A stretch of 64,000 nucleotides of DNA from Chloracidobacterium sp. (GTDB lineage Bacteria; Acidobacteriota; Blastocatellia; Pyrinomonadales; Pyrinomonadaceae). The DNA lies in assembly GCA_016712045.1 (NCBI GenBank), contig JADJRV010000012.1, positions 108,641 through 172,640 of the forward strand. Direction: 5' to 3'. Below the pieces are notes generated by a model. That model saw only the letters and a program-made list of their open reading frames with translations, had not been told where the DNA came from and ran no database searches. Both the position numbers and the translations under genes were made by a program. Below, piece after piece: positions 18,359 through 27,183 of this stretch. The first letter of the stretch is position 1. Each line of letters starts with the position of its first letter.

Positions 18359-19325
18359 CGAGATATCTACCTGTAGCGAGATAATTCTGTATGTAATCGG
18401 CAACAGCCGCATCGAGCGGCGTCATATCTGCCGCGTATCCGGCCTGTCTGATACGGGTGATGTCTGCCCGTGTGTGGTACTGATATTTGTCTTGGAGAAT
18501 CTCGGGCATTTCTATGTATTCGACATTGGTTTCACGATGCAGCGCCTTAAAGATCGCATCCGCAAGCGCATTCCAAGTATTCGCCCGACCCGATCCAACA
18601 TTGAACAACCCGCCAATATCGTTGTCGAGAAACTGCAGTGTCATATCGACAGCATCTTTTACATATACAAAATCACGGCCAAATTCACCGTCTGCGTAAT
18701 CCGGATGAGCACTTTTGAAAAGCTGTAGCTTTCCCGTCGCGAGGATCTGGTCGTAAGCCTTATTCACTAGTGAACGCATGTCGCCCTTATGGTTCTCGTT
18801 CGGGCCAAAAACGTTGAAATATTTTAGCCCGACGATGCGGTCAAACATACCGTGCGCTGCGGCATATTGGTCGAATAGATGCTTTGACTCACCGTAAAGA
18901 TTGAGCGGTTTAAGTTTTTTGAGATCGTCCGTACCATCGGCCATCCCGGCCGAACCGTCGCCGTATGTCGCCGCCGATGATGCGTAGATAAATCTGATGT
19001 CATTGGCGACTGCAAATTCCGCGAGGTCGAGCGTGTACTGATAATTATTCCGCATCATCCACTCGCGGTCAGTAGCTGTCGTCGATGAGTCCGCACCCAT
19101 GTGAATGATCACGTCAGTCTGTTTGAAATCATCGAGCCGCGCGATAAAATCGTCCGCATCAACAAATTCGGCAAATTTCAGCGGTGCGAGATTCTTTTCC
19201 TTGGCCGGATCGTCCCGGCGGTCAACGATTATTATATCGTCGTGGCCCAGCTCGTTGAGCCGCCAAACGATCGCGCTGCCGATAAACCCGGCTCCGCCTG
19301 TAACGATGATCTTTTTCTGAGACAT
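18348..19325 (-). CDS. rfaD: ADP-L-glycero-D-manno-heptose 6-epimerase
   Basis: 325 aa extended SDR. NAD(P)-binding VTGGAGFIGSAIVW (about 8-21), DVIIHMGADSSTT, the catalytic YGESKHLFD Tyr/Lys pair and the heptose-epimerase signatures YFNVFGPNENHKGDM, GEFGRDFVYVKDA and GLFNVGSGRANTW. It makes the L,D-heptose used in the LPS inner core, supporting an LPS-bearing outer membrane. Start placed at the ATG at 19325 (MSQKKIIVTGG); an upstream TTG extends it by three codons. Other heptose genes are not in the window. Confidence 0.92.
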   Translation of the reverse strand: MSQKKIIVTGGAGFIGSAIVWRLNELGHDDIIIVDRRDDPAKEKNLAPLKFAEFVDADDFIARLDDFKQTDVIIHMGADSSTTATDREWMMRNNYQYTLDLAEFAVANDIRFIYASSAATYGDGSAGMADGTDDLKKLKPLNLYGESKHLFDQYAAAHGMFDRIVGLKYFNVFGPNENHKGDMRSLVNKAYDQILATGKLQLFKSAHPDYADGEFGRDFVYVKDAVDMTLQFLDNDIGGLFNVGSGRANTWNALADAIFKALHRETNVEYIEMPEILQDKYQYHTRADITRIRQAGYAADMTPLDAAVADYIQNYLATGRYLGDN

Positions 19326-19349
19326 TAGGGTCAATGATACAACTTTGGA

Positions 19350-20816
19350 CTATGTTGGTGAATTGTCAGCCGCTGCGGCGACGCGAAATTCCATCACACC
19401 ATCATCAAGTCGGGCATAGCGCAGCATCGAGAGATCTTTAAAGTAATTTTGATGTAGCCGCCACGGGTGTTTGGAACCCTGACTTGGCAATTCGTCGAGC
19501 ACCTTAACAATGTAGGTGGAATTAAAATCGAGCACGGGCGTGCGTTCGATGGTCGGATCGTTGTTGCGTGCGACACAGGTCGAAGAGCCGTACTTGTCCA
19601 TGTGTTTTAGCAAGCGGCAGACATATTTGGATGTAAGATCGCATTTGAGCGTCCATGAGGCGTTCGTATAGCCAAATGCCTGTGCGAGATTTGGCACGTC
19701 ATTGTACATCATGCCTTTGTACGCCATCTTTGTTGACAGATCGACAGTCGCACCGTCAACCACAAGATCGAGTCCCGACATGATCTTGAGATTTAGCCCG
19801 GTCGCCGTTACGACGATATCGGCTTCTAGCATTTCCCCATTGGTCAGCCGTACTCCGTTTTCAGTGAACGTCTCGATATTGCCCGTCACGATCGATGCTT
19901 TGCCGGCTTTCATCGCTTCAAACAGATCGGCATCGGGCACGACGCAGACGCGTTGATCCCAGGGTTTGTAGCGCGGTTCGAAATGATGTTCGAGATGCTC
20001 ATTGCCGAGCTCTATGCGGACGCCTTTGCCGATCAAGCGCCTCATAAAATCGGGGTATCTTCTTGACGCTTCAAAAAACAGAGCCTGCCGGATGATGTTT
20101 TTCCAACGCGATATTGCGTATGCAGCTTTTGATGGAAGTACGATTCGGAAGAAATTTGCGATCGTGTCCTGCGAAGCCTGAGAAACAATATATGACGGCG
20201 AACGCTGCAGCATCGTCACATGAGCGGCCTTATCCGTCATCGCCGGAACGAGCGTGACAGCGGTCGCTCCGCTGCCGATGACGAGCACATTTTTATCAGT
20301 GTAGTCGAGATCCTCAGGCCAGAACTGCGGATGGATCACAGTCCCTTTGTAATTGCCAAAACCCGGCCAATCGGGGGTGAAACCGCTCTCATATTTATAG
20401 TAACCGGTGCAGAGATAGATGAATTTCGTAGTGAGTTGCGTCGGGCCATCGCTCGCTTCTACTGTGACAGTCCAAAGAGACTCCTCCGACGACCATTCCG
20501 CTCGTTTTACCTTGTGGTCATAACGGATCTCCTTTTCAAGGTCATATTCCCGAGCTGTTTCGCGGATGTAATTGAGGATCGAAGGGCCGTCAGCGATGGC
20601 TTTTTGCTCTTTCCAAGGCCGAAAGCTATAACCGAGCGTGAACATATCCGAATCCGAACGGATCCCCGGATAGCGAAACAGATCCCACGTCCCGCCGCTT
20701 CGCTCACGTCCCTCAAGAATTGCGAACGTCTTGCCCGGACATTCCGTCCGCAAATGTGCCCCGGCACCGATCCCCGACAAACCCGCGCCAATAATTAAGA
20801 CGTCAAAATGTTCCAT
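19350..20816 (-). CDS. Baeyer-Villiger-type flavin monooxygenase (EthA-like)
   Basis: 488 aa. FAD-binding GAGLSGIGAG at 10-19, NADPH Rossmann motif VLVIGSGATAVTLV, and between them the BVMO fingerprint YKGTVIHPQFW (156-166), with Tyr in place of the first Phe and the His and Trp conserved. GGTWDLFRYPGIRSDSDMFT is also typical. It would insert oxygen beside ketones or oxidise N/S groups using NADPH and O2. The ATG at 20816 is preferred to an upstream TTG. Soluble, no signal peptide. Substrate unknown; it sits next to rfaD with no clear pathway link. Confidence 0.9.
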   Translation of the reverse strand: MEHFDVLIIGAGLSGIGAGAHLRTECPGKTFAILEGRERSGGTWDLFRYPGIRSDSDMFTLGYSFRPWKEQKAIADGPSILNYIRETAREYDLEKEIRYDHKVKRAEWSSEESLWTVTVEASDGPTQLTTKFIYLCTGYYKYESGFTPDWPGFGNYKGTVIHPQFWPEDLDYTDKNVLVIGSGATAVTLVPAMTDKAAHVTMLQRSPSYIVSQASQDTIANFFRIVLPSKAAYAISRWKNIIRQALFFEASRRYPDFMRRLIGKGVRIELGNEHLEHHFEPRYKPWDQRVCVVPDADLFEAMKAGKASIVTGNIETFTENGVRLTNGEMLEADIVVTATGLNLKIMSGLDLVVDGATVDLSTKMAYKGMMYNDVPNLAQAFGYTNASWTLKCDLTSKYVCRLLKHMDKYGSSTCVARNNDPTIERTPVLDFNSTYIVKVLDELPSQGSKHPWRLHQNYFKDLSMLRYARLDDGVMEFRVAAAADNSPT

Positions 20817-20846
20817 GAACAACAGCCCGGCGAAAGGCCAAAGATT

Positions 20847-22259
20847 TCAATATATTTCCTGTTTGGGATTTTTCTCCCAACTTTTCCATGATTCCTTTTT
20901 GCCGTTTAACCAATCCCAATAAAAGAAAAGAACTACACTAGACATATTGTCTGGGTGGGTTATTCCCTTGTCTGTGAAGTATTTTTGTAGTCGTGACCCA
21001 CCCCACAAACCCCAGTTATTTCGCATCCACATTCCTAGGCCCATGTGATACTGGATCATATCTCTATTGGTTTTAAGAGATTTCATGTCATTTTTGTTAA
21101 TTTCCGACATGAGTTTGTCCAGTTCGACAAAGCACTCTCCTAGGTTCGCGGGTATATATCTATCTCCAATTTTCTCAGCAATCAGGCGTTTCTTGAAGTT
21201 TTCTCGTTCCTCTTTTAGTTCAAATTGCCGTTCCTTGCGCGCCAATCCGTTATCTACCTTTCGAAAAAAGAAGTATTCATCTCGCACGTGCCATTTTTCA
21301 AAAACGGAAGGTATTTCGCTGCTTACAAATCGATTTGATGCGAAGAAAGCCGCGATCTTGTCTTTTGGCAAATCGTCAAATATTTCAATATTTTCAAGCT
21401 CAAAGAAACCGTCCTGCCGAAGGTAACCATTTATTTTGAATCCATATTTTTTATAAACCTCATCTTTCTTCGAACTGCTATCGTAGACCTTCATACCGAG
21501 GGACGCTGCCAACGTTTGATAACTATCTTTCCCAGACCGAAGCTTGGGAAAATCTAGAAATATAGGAGATTCGAATCTTTGAGACTCTACTTTGATCTGA
21601 TTTTTAACAGATCGAAGGTCGTTGAATACAGAATCGAGAGGAATAGATCCCAAATACGAGCCAGTATTCAAATCAAATCTATGTACTTTTTTGTAGGGAT
21701 CAATTAGGTAAACGATATCCCCGGAAGAAACAATCGGGTGGTCATAAAGAAATCGCTCATCGTTGCTTACATTGTCTTTGAAAATCGTTCTATGGGCGGA
21801 GCGCGTTTTTTCGATATCCACAACTTTATCGTAATTGTTGTAGAGTAACCCGCAATGTTCTTTATTTTCATCGCAACCAGTCAGTTCACTCTCTGTAAAA
21901 CTCTTTGTAATTACACCTTTTTTATAAATTGTTATGCTCTTAAGTCCTTCTTTGCTTTCGTCAGCTCCCCAAGTGATAGCATAAAAAATAACTGAGCCAT
22001 CGTTACTAAGAACGAGTTGATTCTTTTCCGCATCATCGAAACCACGCGCAAAGGAGTAGAGCGGATCACTATTTCCTTTTCGATAAACGGATGTCGTGCC
22101 TCTTAGACTAGGACTTTCATCGTCCCATGGGATTGATTTCAAATAGTATTGGCCATTTCCAGAGTAAAGTGTCCAAATCTCGACGGCCGAGCTATGCATT
22201 TGAGCATTGATCGTAATAACCGAGAAAAGAAATAAAAAAAGAAATGGAAACGATTTCAT
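20847..22259 (-). CDS. Secreted protein with C-terminal DUF6794-like domain
   Basis: 470 aa. Start at MKSFPFLFLFLFSVITINAQ, a clean signal peptide; the open frame extends 12 codons further without support. Residues about 20-220 look like a beta-rich, propeller-like segment with repeated short display phrases (LVLSNDGSVIFYAITW, DIVYLIDPYKKVHRFDLNTG). The C-terminal part has the DUF6794 signature LGMWMRNNWGLWGGSRLQKY, GITHPDNMSSVVLFFYW, LNGK. Role unknown. The DNA is clearly richer in A+T than the flanks (by eye 35-40% G+C against the low to mid 50s), a hint of transfer or a fast-evolving gene. Confidence 0.75.
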   Translation of the reverse strand: MKSFPFLFLFLFSVITINAQMHSSAVEIWTLYSGNGQYYLKSIPWDDESPSLRGTTSVYRKGNSDPLYSFARGFDDAEKNQLVLSNDGSVIFYAITWGADESKEGLKSITIYKKGVITKSFTESELTGCDENKEHCGLLYNNYDKVVDIEKTRSAHRTIFKDNVSNDERFLYDHPIVSSGDIVYLIDPYKKVHRFDLNTGSYLGSIPLDSVFNDLRSVKNQIKVESQRFESPIFLDFPKLRSGKDSYQTLAASLGMKVYDSSSKKDEVYKKYGFKINGYLRQDGFFELENIEIFDDLPKDKIAAFFASNRFVSSEIPSVFEKWHVRDEYFFFRKVDNGLARKERQFELKEERENFKKRLIAEKIGDRYIPANLGECFVELDKLMSEINKNDMKSLKTNRDMIQYHMGLGMWMRNNWGLWGGSRLQKYFTDKGITHPDNMSSVVLFFYWDWLNGKKESWKSWEKNPKQEIY

Positions 22260-22272
22260 ATCAAAGCGATTC

Positions 22273-23248
22273 CTACCACCCCAAAATATAAGCAAACATC
22301 AGCGGTGCGACGATCGAGGCGTCGGATTCGACGATGAATTTGGGCGTTGTTGCTTCGAGCTTGCCCCATGTTATTTTTTCGTTTGGGACGGCACCGGAGT
22401 ACGAACCGTAGCTGGTTGTCGAATCGGATATCTGACAGAAATAGCCCCAAACGGGGACGCCGTCACGTTGGAGATCTTGGTGGAGCATTGGCACGACGCA
22501 TATCGGAAAATCGCCCGCGATGCCGCCGCCGATCTGGAAAAATCCGATGGTCGAATCGTCCTTAGCGTTTTCCGTGTACCACTCGGCAAGCATCGTCATA
22601 TATTCGATACCGGTGCGGACGGTGTGGACGTTTTTGATATCGCCGGTGATGACATGGCCCGCGAACATATTGCCCATCGTCGAATCTTCCCAGCCCGGGA
22701 CGACCATCGGCAGATTTTTCTCCATCGCGGCGTACATCCACGAGTCTTTAGGTCGATCTGATAATACTCTTCCAATGAGCCGTTACTCAGGACCTGATAC
22801 ATAAATTCGTGCGGAAAATACTGCTTGCCCTCGGTGTCAGCCTTGGTCCAGACATCGACCATCGCTTTTCGAGCCGACGCATCGCTTCGTGCTCGGGGAT
22901 GCAGGTGTCGGTGACGCGGTTCATGTGGCGGTCAAGCAGCTCTTGCTCGTCCTGAGGCGTCAGGTCACGGTAATGCGGCACGCGTTCGTAATAATCGTGA
23001 GCGACGAGGTTAAAGAGATCCTCTTCGAGATTGGCTCCCGTACAGGAAATGATCTGCACCTTATCCTGACGTATCATTTCTGCCAGGCTCAGCCCCAGCT
23101 CCGCCGTGGACATCGCCCCGGCGAGCGTGATCATCATCTTGCCGCCCGAGCCAAGGTGCTTGACATAGCCCTCAGACGCGTCAATGAGCGCCGCGGCGTT
23201 AAAATGGCGGTAGTGATGCTTTATAAAATCTGTTATTTGGTTATTCAT
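22273..23248 (-). CDS. Deoxyhypusine synthase-like enzyme (two frameshifts)
   Basis: Corrected length 325 aa. Matches the DHS fold: GGKMMITLAGAMSTAELGL, ISCTGANLEEDLFNLVAH, IGFFQIGGGIAGDFPICVV and the active-site segment NEKITWGKLE, whose Lys is equivalent to the Lys that carries the aminobutyl group in DHS, then VESDASIVAPLMFA. The enzyme uses NAD and spermidine. Bacteria lack eIF5A, so the product is more likely homospermidine or a related polyamine. Two one-base deletions break it: T4 at 22866-22869 and T3 at 22747-22749 on the plus strand. Following gene downstream is DUF6794. Confidence 0.88.
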
Positions 23249-23257
23249 GTTTCAGTA

Positions 23258-23346
23258 AAATCGTGTTTCGTGTGAGATGAAACAAAACAAAAACGCGATA
23301 GAAAATAATATCCTATTCGCGTGTTTTCGTGTATTTGTTCTCGTGT
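23258..23346. repeat. Diverged CACGAAA-type nonamer array pair with inner palindrome
   Basis: Left part in reverse complement carries CACACGAAACACG; right part in reverse complement carries CACGAGAACAAATACACG and CACGCGAATA. An inner palindrome ACGCGATAG...CTATTCGCGT lies at about 23295-23324. More degenerate than the other arrays. Fills the divergent gap between the DHS-like gene and the DUF3465 gene. Confidence 0.6.
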
Positions 23347-23354
23347 AAAATGTG

Positions 23355-23765
23355 ATGGTGAAAGCGTTATTTCGATTACAGATCCTGATACTCGTTGCCC
23401 TGCTCGCTGGTTGCGGACAGCTTCCACAATCCGGCAGCGGTGATGTCGAACGTGCTTTCAATACAAGAGCATCCGATGTGCAAGTAACCGGCGAAGGCAC
23501 CGTTTTGCGTACACTCTCAGACGACCGCTCCGGCACGCCACATCAGCGGTTCATACTAAAACTCGCATCGGGCCAGACAGTGCTGATGAGCCACAACGTC
23601 GCGCTCGCACCGAGGATCGACGATCTTAAAACTGGCGATACCGTTAGTTTCTTAGGCGAATACGTCTGGAACGAACAAGGCGGCTTGATCCATAGGACGC
23701 ACCGCGACCCGCGGTCCCATCTTGTGAGCGGCTGGCTAAAACACAATGGCCGAACGTATGAATAA
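23355..23765 (+). CDS. DUF3465 lipoprotein
   Basis: 136 aa from the ATG at 23355 (a GTG lies one codon earlier). Signal with lipobox LLAGC, lipidated Cys at about 20. Mature part is a small OB-like beta domain: VQVTGEGTVLRTLSDD, HQRFILKLASGQTVLMSHN, LKTGDTVSFLGEYVWNEQGG and the closing GWLKHNGRTYE, diagnostic of DUF3465. Predicted periplasmic lipoprotein, possibly nucleic-acid binding by fold analogy, but function is unknown. It precedes phoD by 81 bp on the same strand. Confidence 0.82.
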   Translation: MVKALFRLQILILVALLAGCGQLPQSGSGDVERAFNTRASDVQVTGEGTVLRTLSDDRSGTPHQRFILKLASGQTVLMSHNVALAPRIDDLKTGDTVSFLGEYVWNEQGGLIHRTHRDPRSHLVSGWLKHNGRTYE

Positions 23766-23846
23766 CGCCCAGTAAAACTTCTCTTCGCAATTAGCCGTAT
23801 TAGTAACACAAAATAGCAAAACCCGTGACATACGGCAGGAGAAGAT

Positions 23847-25916
23847 ATGAAAAGTATCAGTCGGAGAGAATTTGCAAAACAGGCTGCGTCCTTTGGTGCG
23901 GCGTTAATGTGGGCGACGAGTGGGGCACAAGCCTCGTCGTTGGGTTGGCAAGAGCGGCGCGACCTTTTCCCGCAGGGCGTGGCCTCTGGAGATCCTGCAC
24001 CCGACAGTATCATTTTGTGGACACGGCGGCCGCCTATGGATAAGGTTGCGGCAAAGTTGACTGTCGAAATCGCCGAAGACGCTGCGTTTCGCCGCGTCGT
24101 TGGAAAGAACGTGACACCCATCTCGGCCAATGCTGACTGGACGTGCCGCGTTCTGGTTGCCGGGCTCAAGCCGCGGACAGTCTACTGGTATCGATTTACC
24201 GATGAGAACGGTTTTGGCAGTCGTGTCGGACGAACAATGACAGCGCCAGCGGACAAAGACGACCGTCCAGTAAACTTTACCTTCGTCAGCTGTCAGGACG
24301 TCAACGAAGGAAAGCTCAACGCCTATCGCCGGATGATCTTCGAGGACGAACGCGCGCGGGCCGCGGAACAGCTTGGCTTCGTGCTGCACCTTGGCGACTT
24401 CATCTACGAGGTCGTTCAATACCCGGAAGAGGTGAAGACGCGGTACGACCGCACGATCTACGAAGTCGCGCGCATCGAGGGCGGTGGAAAGTCGGGCAAT
24501 TTCCACTATCCTCTGACCGTCGAAGGTTTCCGTGCCGTGTACAAAGGTTATCTTGCCGATCCCGACCTGCAGGATGCCCGTGCGCGCTGGCCGTTCGTCT
24601 GCATGTGGGATAATCACGAATTTTCGTGGCAGGGCCGGCAAAGCATCGTCCAGGCAGGCGGCCCGCCGCAGCCGGGCCAGACCGTCAAGGTGGCGGCGAA
24701 CCAAGCCTGGTTCGAATATATTCCGGCACGTGTCAACCCGCCGAGCGGTTCGCTCGCCGAATTCGGAAAGGTCGATGTCAAAAATATCAAGATCGACAAT
24801 TGGGACGAGAACGGGCTAGGGCAAGAGCCGAATAACCTGGCCGCGATCAATAGCCTGATCGCTTACCGAGCGTTTCGCTACGGCAAGCACCTCGACCTCT
24901 TCGTCACCGACCAGCGAAGCTTCGCCGGCGATGATCCGAGCGACGTCGAAGAGGTTGGGAAGATCTACGACCCGGCGTTCCGAGGCTACTTTTCGGAAGA
25001 GGCTATGATCGCTCTCGATGCGGGCAAAGCATACGACGGCGGAAAGCCGCCCGCCGAACTCCAATTCCGCGATGTAAAGATCGCGAACCCGAGCAAAGGC
25101 AAGGCGCCGCGAACCATCCTTGGCGTCGAGCAAAAGGCGTGGTTCAAAGAATCTTTACGCAAGTCAAAAGCGACGTGGAAGATCTGGGGCAATTCGCTCG
25201 GGACCCTCGACAACCGCGTCGACATGCAAAATCTTCCCACCGGAATGGTGAAGAATCCATGGCCGGCCGACACTTACGGCATGGCCAATAGCTACGATTT
25301 TGGTGGGGCATACGCCGAGCGCGGGGAGATCTATGACCTCGTGCGCGATGCGAAGATCACGGGATTTGCGATCGTGTCCGGCGACCGCCACGCATTCTGG
25401 GCCGGATATGCCGCGGCACATCTCCCGCCGCGGAAATTCGAACCCGTTGGATTGAGTTTCGTGGGTGGGTCGTTGATAAGTCCGGGGGGAATGGAAGGCC
25501 TGGAGCATGGCTTACGTAAAGATCACCCGTTGCGAGCCCTCTTTCTAGCTGACCGCCCAGATGGCGGCAAGCCTGAGTGGACGTACAACATGCTGCTCCG
25601 GCACGGCGTCCGCTCTTGTATCGAATATGCGAAAAGTTTCGATCTCAAGGCCGCTCGAGCTCTCTCGAACCCTCAGCTTGCTCCGCACCTCGAGTTCGCC
25701 GACCTGGGCGGCCACGGCTACGCAAAGGTGAGCGTAACGGGCAAGGAGATGCGGACGGAGTTCGTATGCATCCCGCGGCCGATCACCCGCAGCTCGGAGC
25801 CGGATGGCGGCCCGATACGCTACCGAGTCGCTCATGTCGCCAAACTGTGGAAACCCGGCGATCGGCCACATCTCGATGTAAAGGTTTTGGAAGGCAATGT
25901 CGGACTATCGATCTGA
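23847..25916 (+). CDS. phoD: Alkaline phosphatase D (PhoD family), Tat-exported
   Basis: 689 aa. N-terminal Tat signal SRREFAKQAASFGAALMW with the twin Arg, then the PhoD N-domain (FPQGVASGDPAPDSIILWTR) and the metallophosphoesterase domain: FVSCQDVNEG, LHLGDFIYEV, MWDNHEFSW and GDRHAFWAGY supply the metal ligands. It releases phosphate from phosphodiesters or monoesters in the periplasm using Fe/Ca. A good Shine-Dalgarno (AGGAGA) precedes the ATG. The gene is visibly more G+C-rich than its neighbours. Related to the tatA client set. Identity secure; substrate preference unknown. Confidence 0.92.
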   Translation: MKSISRREFAKQAASFGAALMWATSGAQASSLGWQERRDLFPQGVASGDPAPDSIILWTRRPPMDKVAAKLTVEIAEDAAFRRVVGKNVTPISANADWTCRVLVAGLKPRTVYWYRFTDENGFGSRVGRTMTAPADKDDRPVNFTFVSCQDVNEGKLNAYRRMIFEDERARAAEQLGFVLHLGDFIYEVVQYPEEVKTRYDRTIYEVARIEGGGKSGNFHYPLTVEGFRAVYKGYLADPDLQDARARWPFVCMWDNHEFSWQGRQSIVQAGGPPQPGQTVKVAANQAWFEYIPARVNPPSGSLAEFGKVDVKNIKIDNWDENGLGQEPNNLAAINSLIAYRAFRYGKHLDLFVTDQRSFAGDDPSDVEEVGKIYDPAFRGYFSEEAMIALDAGKAYDGGKPPAELQFRDVKIANPSKGKAPRTILGVEQKAWFKESLRKSKATWKIWGNSLGTLDNRVDMQNLPTGMVKNPWPADTYGMANSYDFGGAYAERGEIYDLVRDAKITGFAIVSGDRHAFWAGYAAAHLPPRKFEPVGLSFVGGSLISPGGMEGLEHGLRKDHPLRALFLADRPDGGKPEWTYNMLLRHGVRSCIEYAKSFDLKAARALSNPQLAPHLEFADLGGHGYAKVSVTGKEMRTEFVCIPRPITRSSEPDGGPIRYRVAHVAKLWKPGDRPHLDVKVLEGNVGLSI

Positions 25917-25924
25917 CCTTAGCT

Positions 25925-25992
25925 TGCGCCCGCGAAACACACGAAAGGCACGGAACAAGAGAGTTTCTTATTTCGTGTGTTTCGTGGTTTAT
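25925..25992. repeat. Inverted nonamer array (CACGAAACA type)
   Basis: Left arm CGCGAAACA, CACGAAAGG, CACGGAACA; right arm in reverse complement CACGAAACA, CACGAAATA. It lies between the convergent phoD and nrdB genes, just beyond both stops. Confidence 0.8.
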
Positions 25993-25995
25993 TTC

Positions 25996-26994
25996 TTAGA
26001 AGGCTTCGGAGAAACTGACCTCGCCGGCGACGGCGACTTGGTAAGCAGACACGCGGCGTTCGAAGAAGTTTGCGAGTTCCTGCACGTCTTGCAGATCCAT
26101 GAACGAGAACGGATTTTTCGCTCCGTACACTTTCTGCATCCCGAGCATCGCCAGCCGCTGATCGGCGATGTACTCAAGATACTGCCGCATATCACCGACC
26201 GACAGTCCCGAAATACCGCCACTCAAAATGTCCTGAGCAAACTGCATCTCGCAATCAACCGCCTCGTCGATCATTGCCGCGACGCTTCGTTCGAGCTCGG
26301 CGTCGAATAACAGCGGCTCTTCTTTTCGGACGGTATTGACGACCTCAAGGGCAAATTTCATGTGAGCCGATTCGTCGCGAAATACCCAATTTGTACCGGC
26401 CGCAAGCCCGTGCAATAGCCCTTTTGACCGCAGAAAATATACATAAGCGAACGCAGCAAAGAAGAAAAGCCCTTCGATACACGCCGCGAAACAGATCAGA
26501 TTGAGCAAAAACATCTTGCGGTCACCCGGGCCCTTTAGGCTCTCAAGATTGTTGATCGAATCGATCCATTTGAAGCAAAACTCCGCTTTTTTATGTATCG
26601 AAGGGATGTTCTCGACCGCCGCAAACGCCTGTTCGCGTTCGTGATGGTCTGGGATGTAGGTATCGAGCAGCGTCAAGTAAAACTGTACGTGGACAGCTTC
26701 CTCATAAAGCTGCCGCGAGAGATACATTCGCGCTTCGGGCGAGTTGATGTGCTTGTACAGATTGAGCACGAGGTTATTCGACACGATCGAATCGCCGGTC
26801 GCAAAAAACGCCACCAGACGGTTGATCATATGCCGCTCGCTCGGCGTCATCTTGTTTTTCAGGTCCATCACATCTGTCGAAAAATCGACTTCCTCGACGG
26901 TCCAAGTATTCTTAATGGAGTTCCGGTACATTTCGTAAAAGTCCGGGTACTTCATCGGGCGAAGTGTTAGATCAAATCCGGGGTCTAAAAGCAT
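25996..26994 (-). CDS. nrdB: Class I ribonucleotide reductase, small (radical) subunit
   Basis: 332 aa from the ATG at 26994 (MLLDPGFDLTLRPMKYPD). The open frame continues to 27096, but that part translates REP-like hairpins and is rejected. Di-metal ligands and radical site follow the Tyr-containing class I pattern: Asp68 (ATGDSIV), Glu99 and His102 (EEAVHVQFY) with Tyr106 four residues after the His, Glu in FAACIEGLFF, and Glu/His in RDESAHMKFAL. It generates the radical passed to NrdA. The C-terminal tail ends EVSFSEAF. Transcribed after nrdA, separated by a 189-bp hairpin cluster. Confidence 0.94.
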   Translation of the reverse strand: MLLDPGFDLTLRPMKYPDFYEMYRNSIKNTWTVEEVDFSTDVMDLKNKMTPSERHMINRLVAFFATGDSIVSNNLVLNLYKHINSPEARMYLSRQLYEEAVHVQFYLTLLDTYIPDHHEREQAFAAVENIPSIHKKAEFCFKWIDSINNLESLKGPGDRKMFLLNLICFAACIEGLFFFAAFAYVYFLRSKGLLHGLAAGTNWVFRDESAHMKFALEVVNTVRKEEPLLFDAELERSVAAMIDEAVDCEMQFAQDILSGGISGLSVGDMRQYLEYIADQRLAMLGMQKVYGAKNPFSFMDLQDVQELANFFERRVSAYQVAVAGEVSFSEAF

Positions 26995-27004
26995 AATTTC
27001 GGTT

Positions 27005-27182
27005 GCCGCATAGCGGCAGGTGACTTTAGCCGTGGACTTATGTCCACGGAAAGGTCGGTAATGATGATTTCGTCGCGTCAGCGACGATTGATTCATTCAT
27101 CCGTCGCTACGCGACGTGAATTCTTATTTCAATCCTCAGTGGACTGAAGTCCACGGCTAAATTCAATCGGTCGCTACGCGAC
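27005..27182. repeat. Cluster of six REP-like hairpins between nrdA and nrdB
   Basis: In order: GCCGCATAGCGGC, CCGTGGACTTATGTCCACGG, CGTCGCGTCAGCGACG, CGTCGCTACGCGACG, AGTGGACTGAAGTCCACGG and GTCGCTACGCGAC. The two GTGGACT hairpins carry TTTAGCC and GGCTAAA on their outer sides, so the two copies face each other around the CGTCGC pair. All would fold in the nrdA-nrdB transcript. Confidence 0.85.
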
Positions 27183-27183
27183 C

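Noticed and set aside
26995..27096. N-terminal extension of nrdB
   Set aside because: It translates REP-like hairpins; the ATG at 26994 gives the expected RNR small-subunit start.
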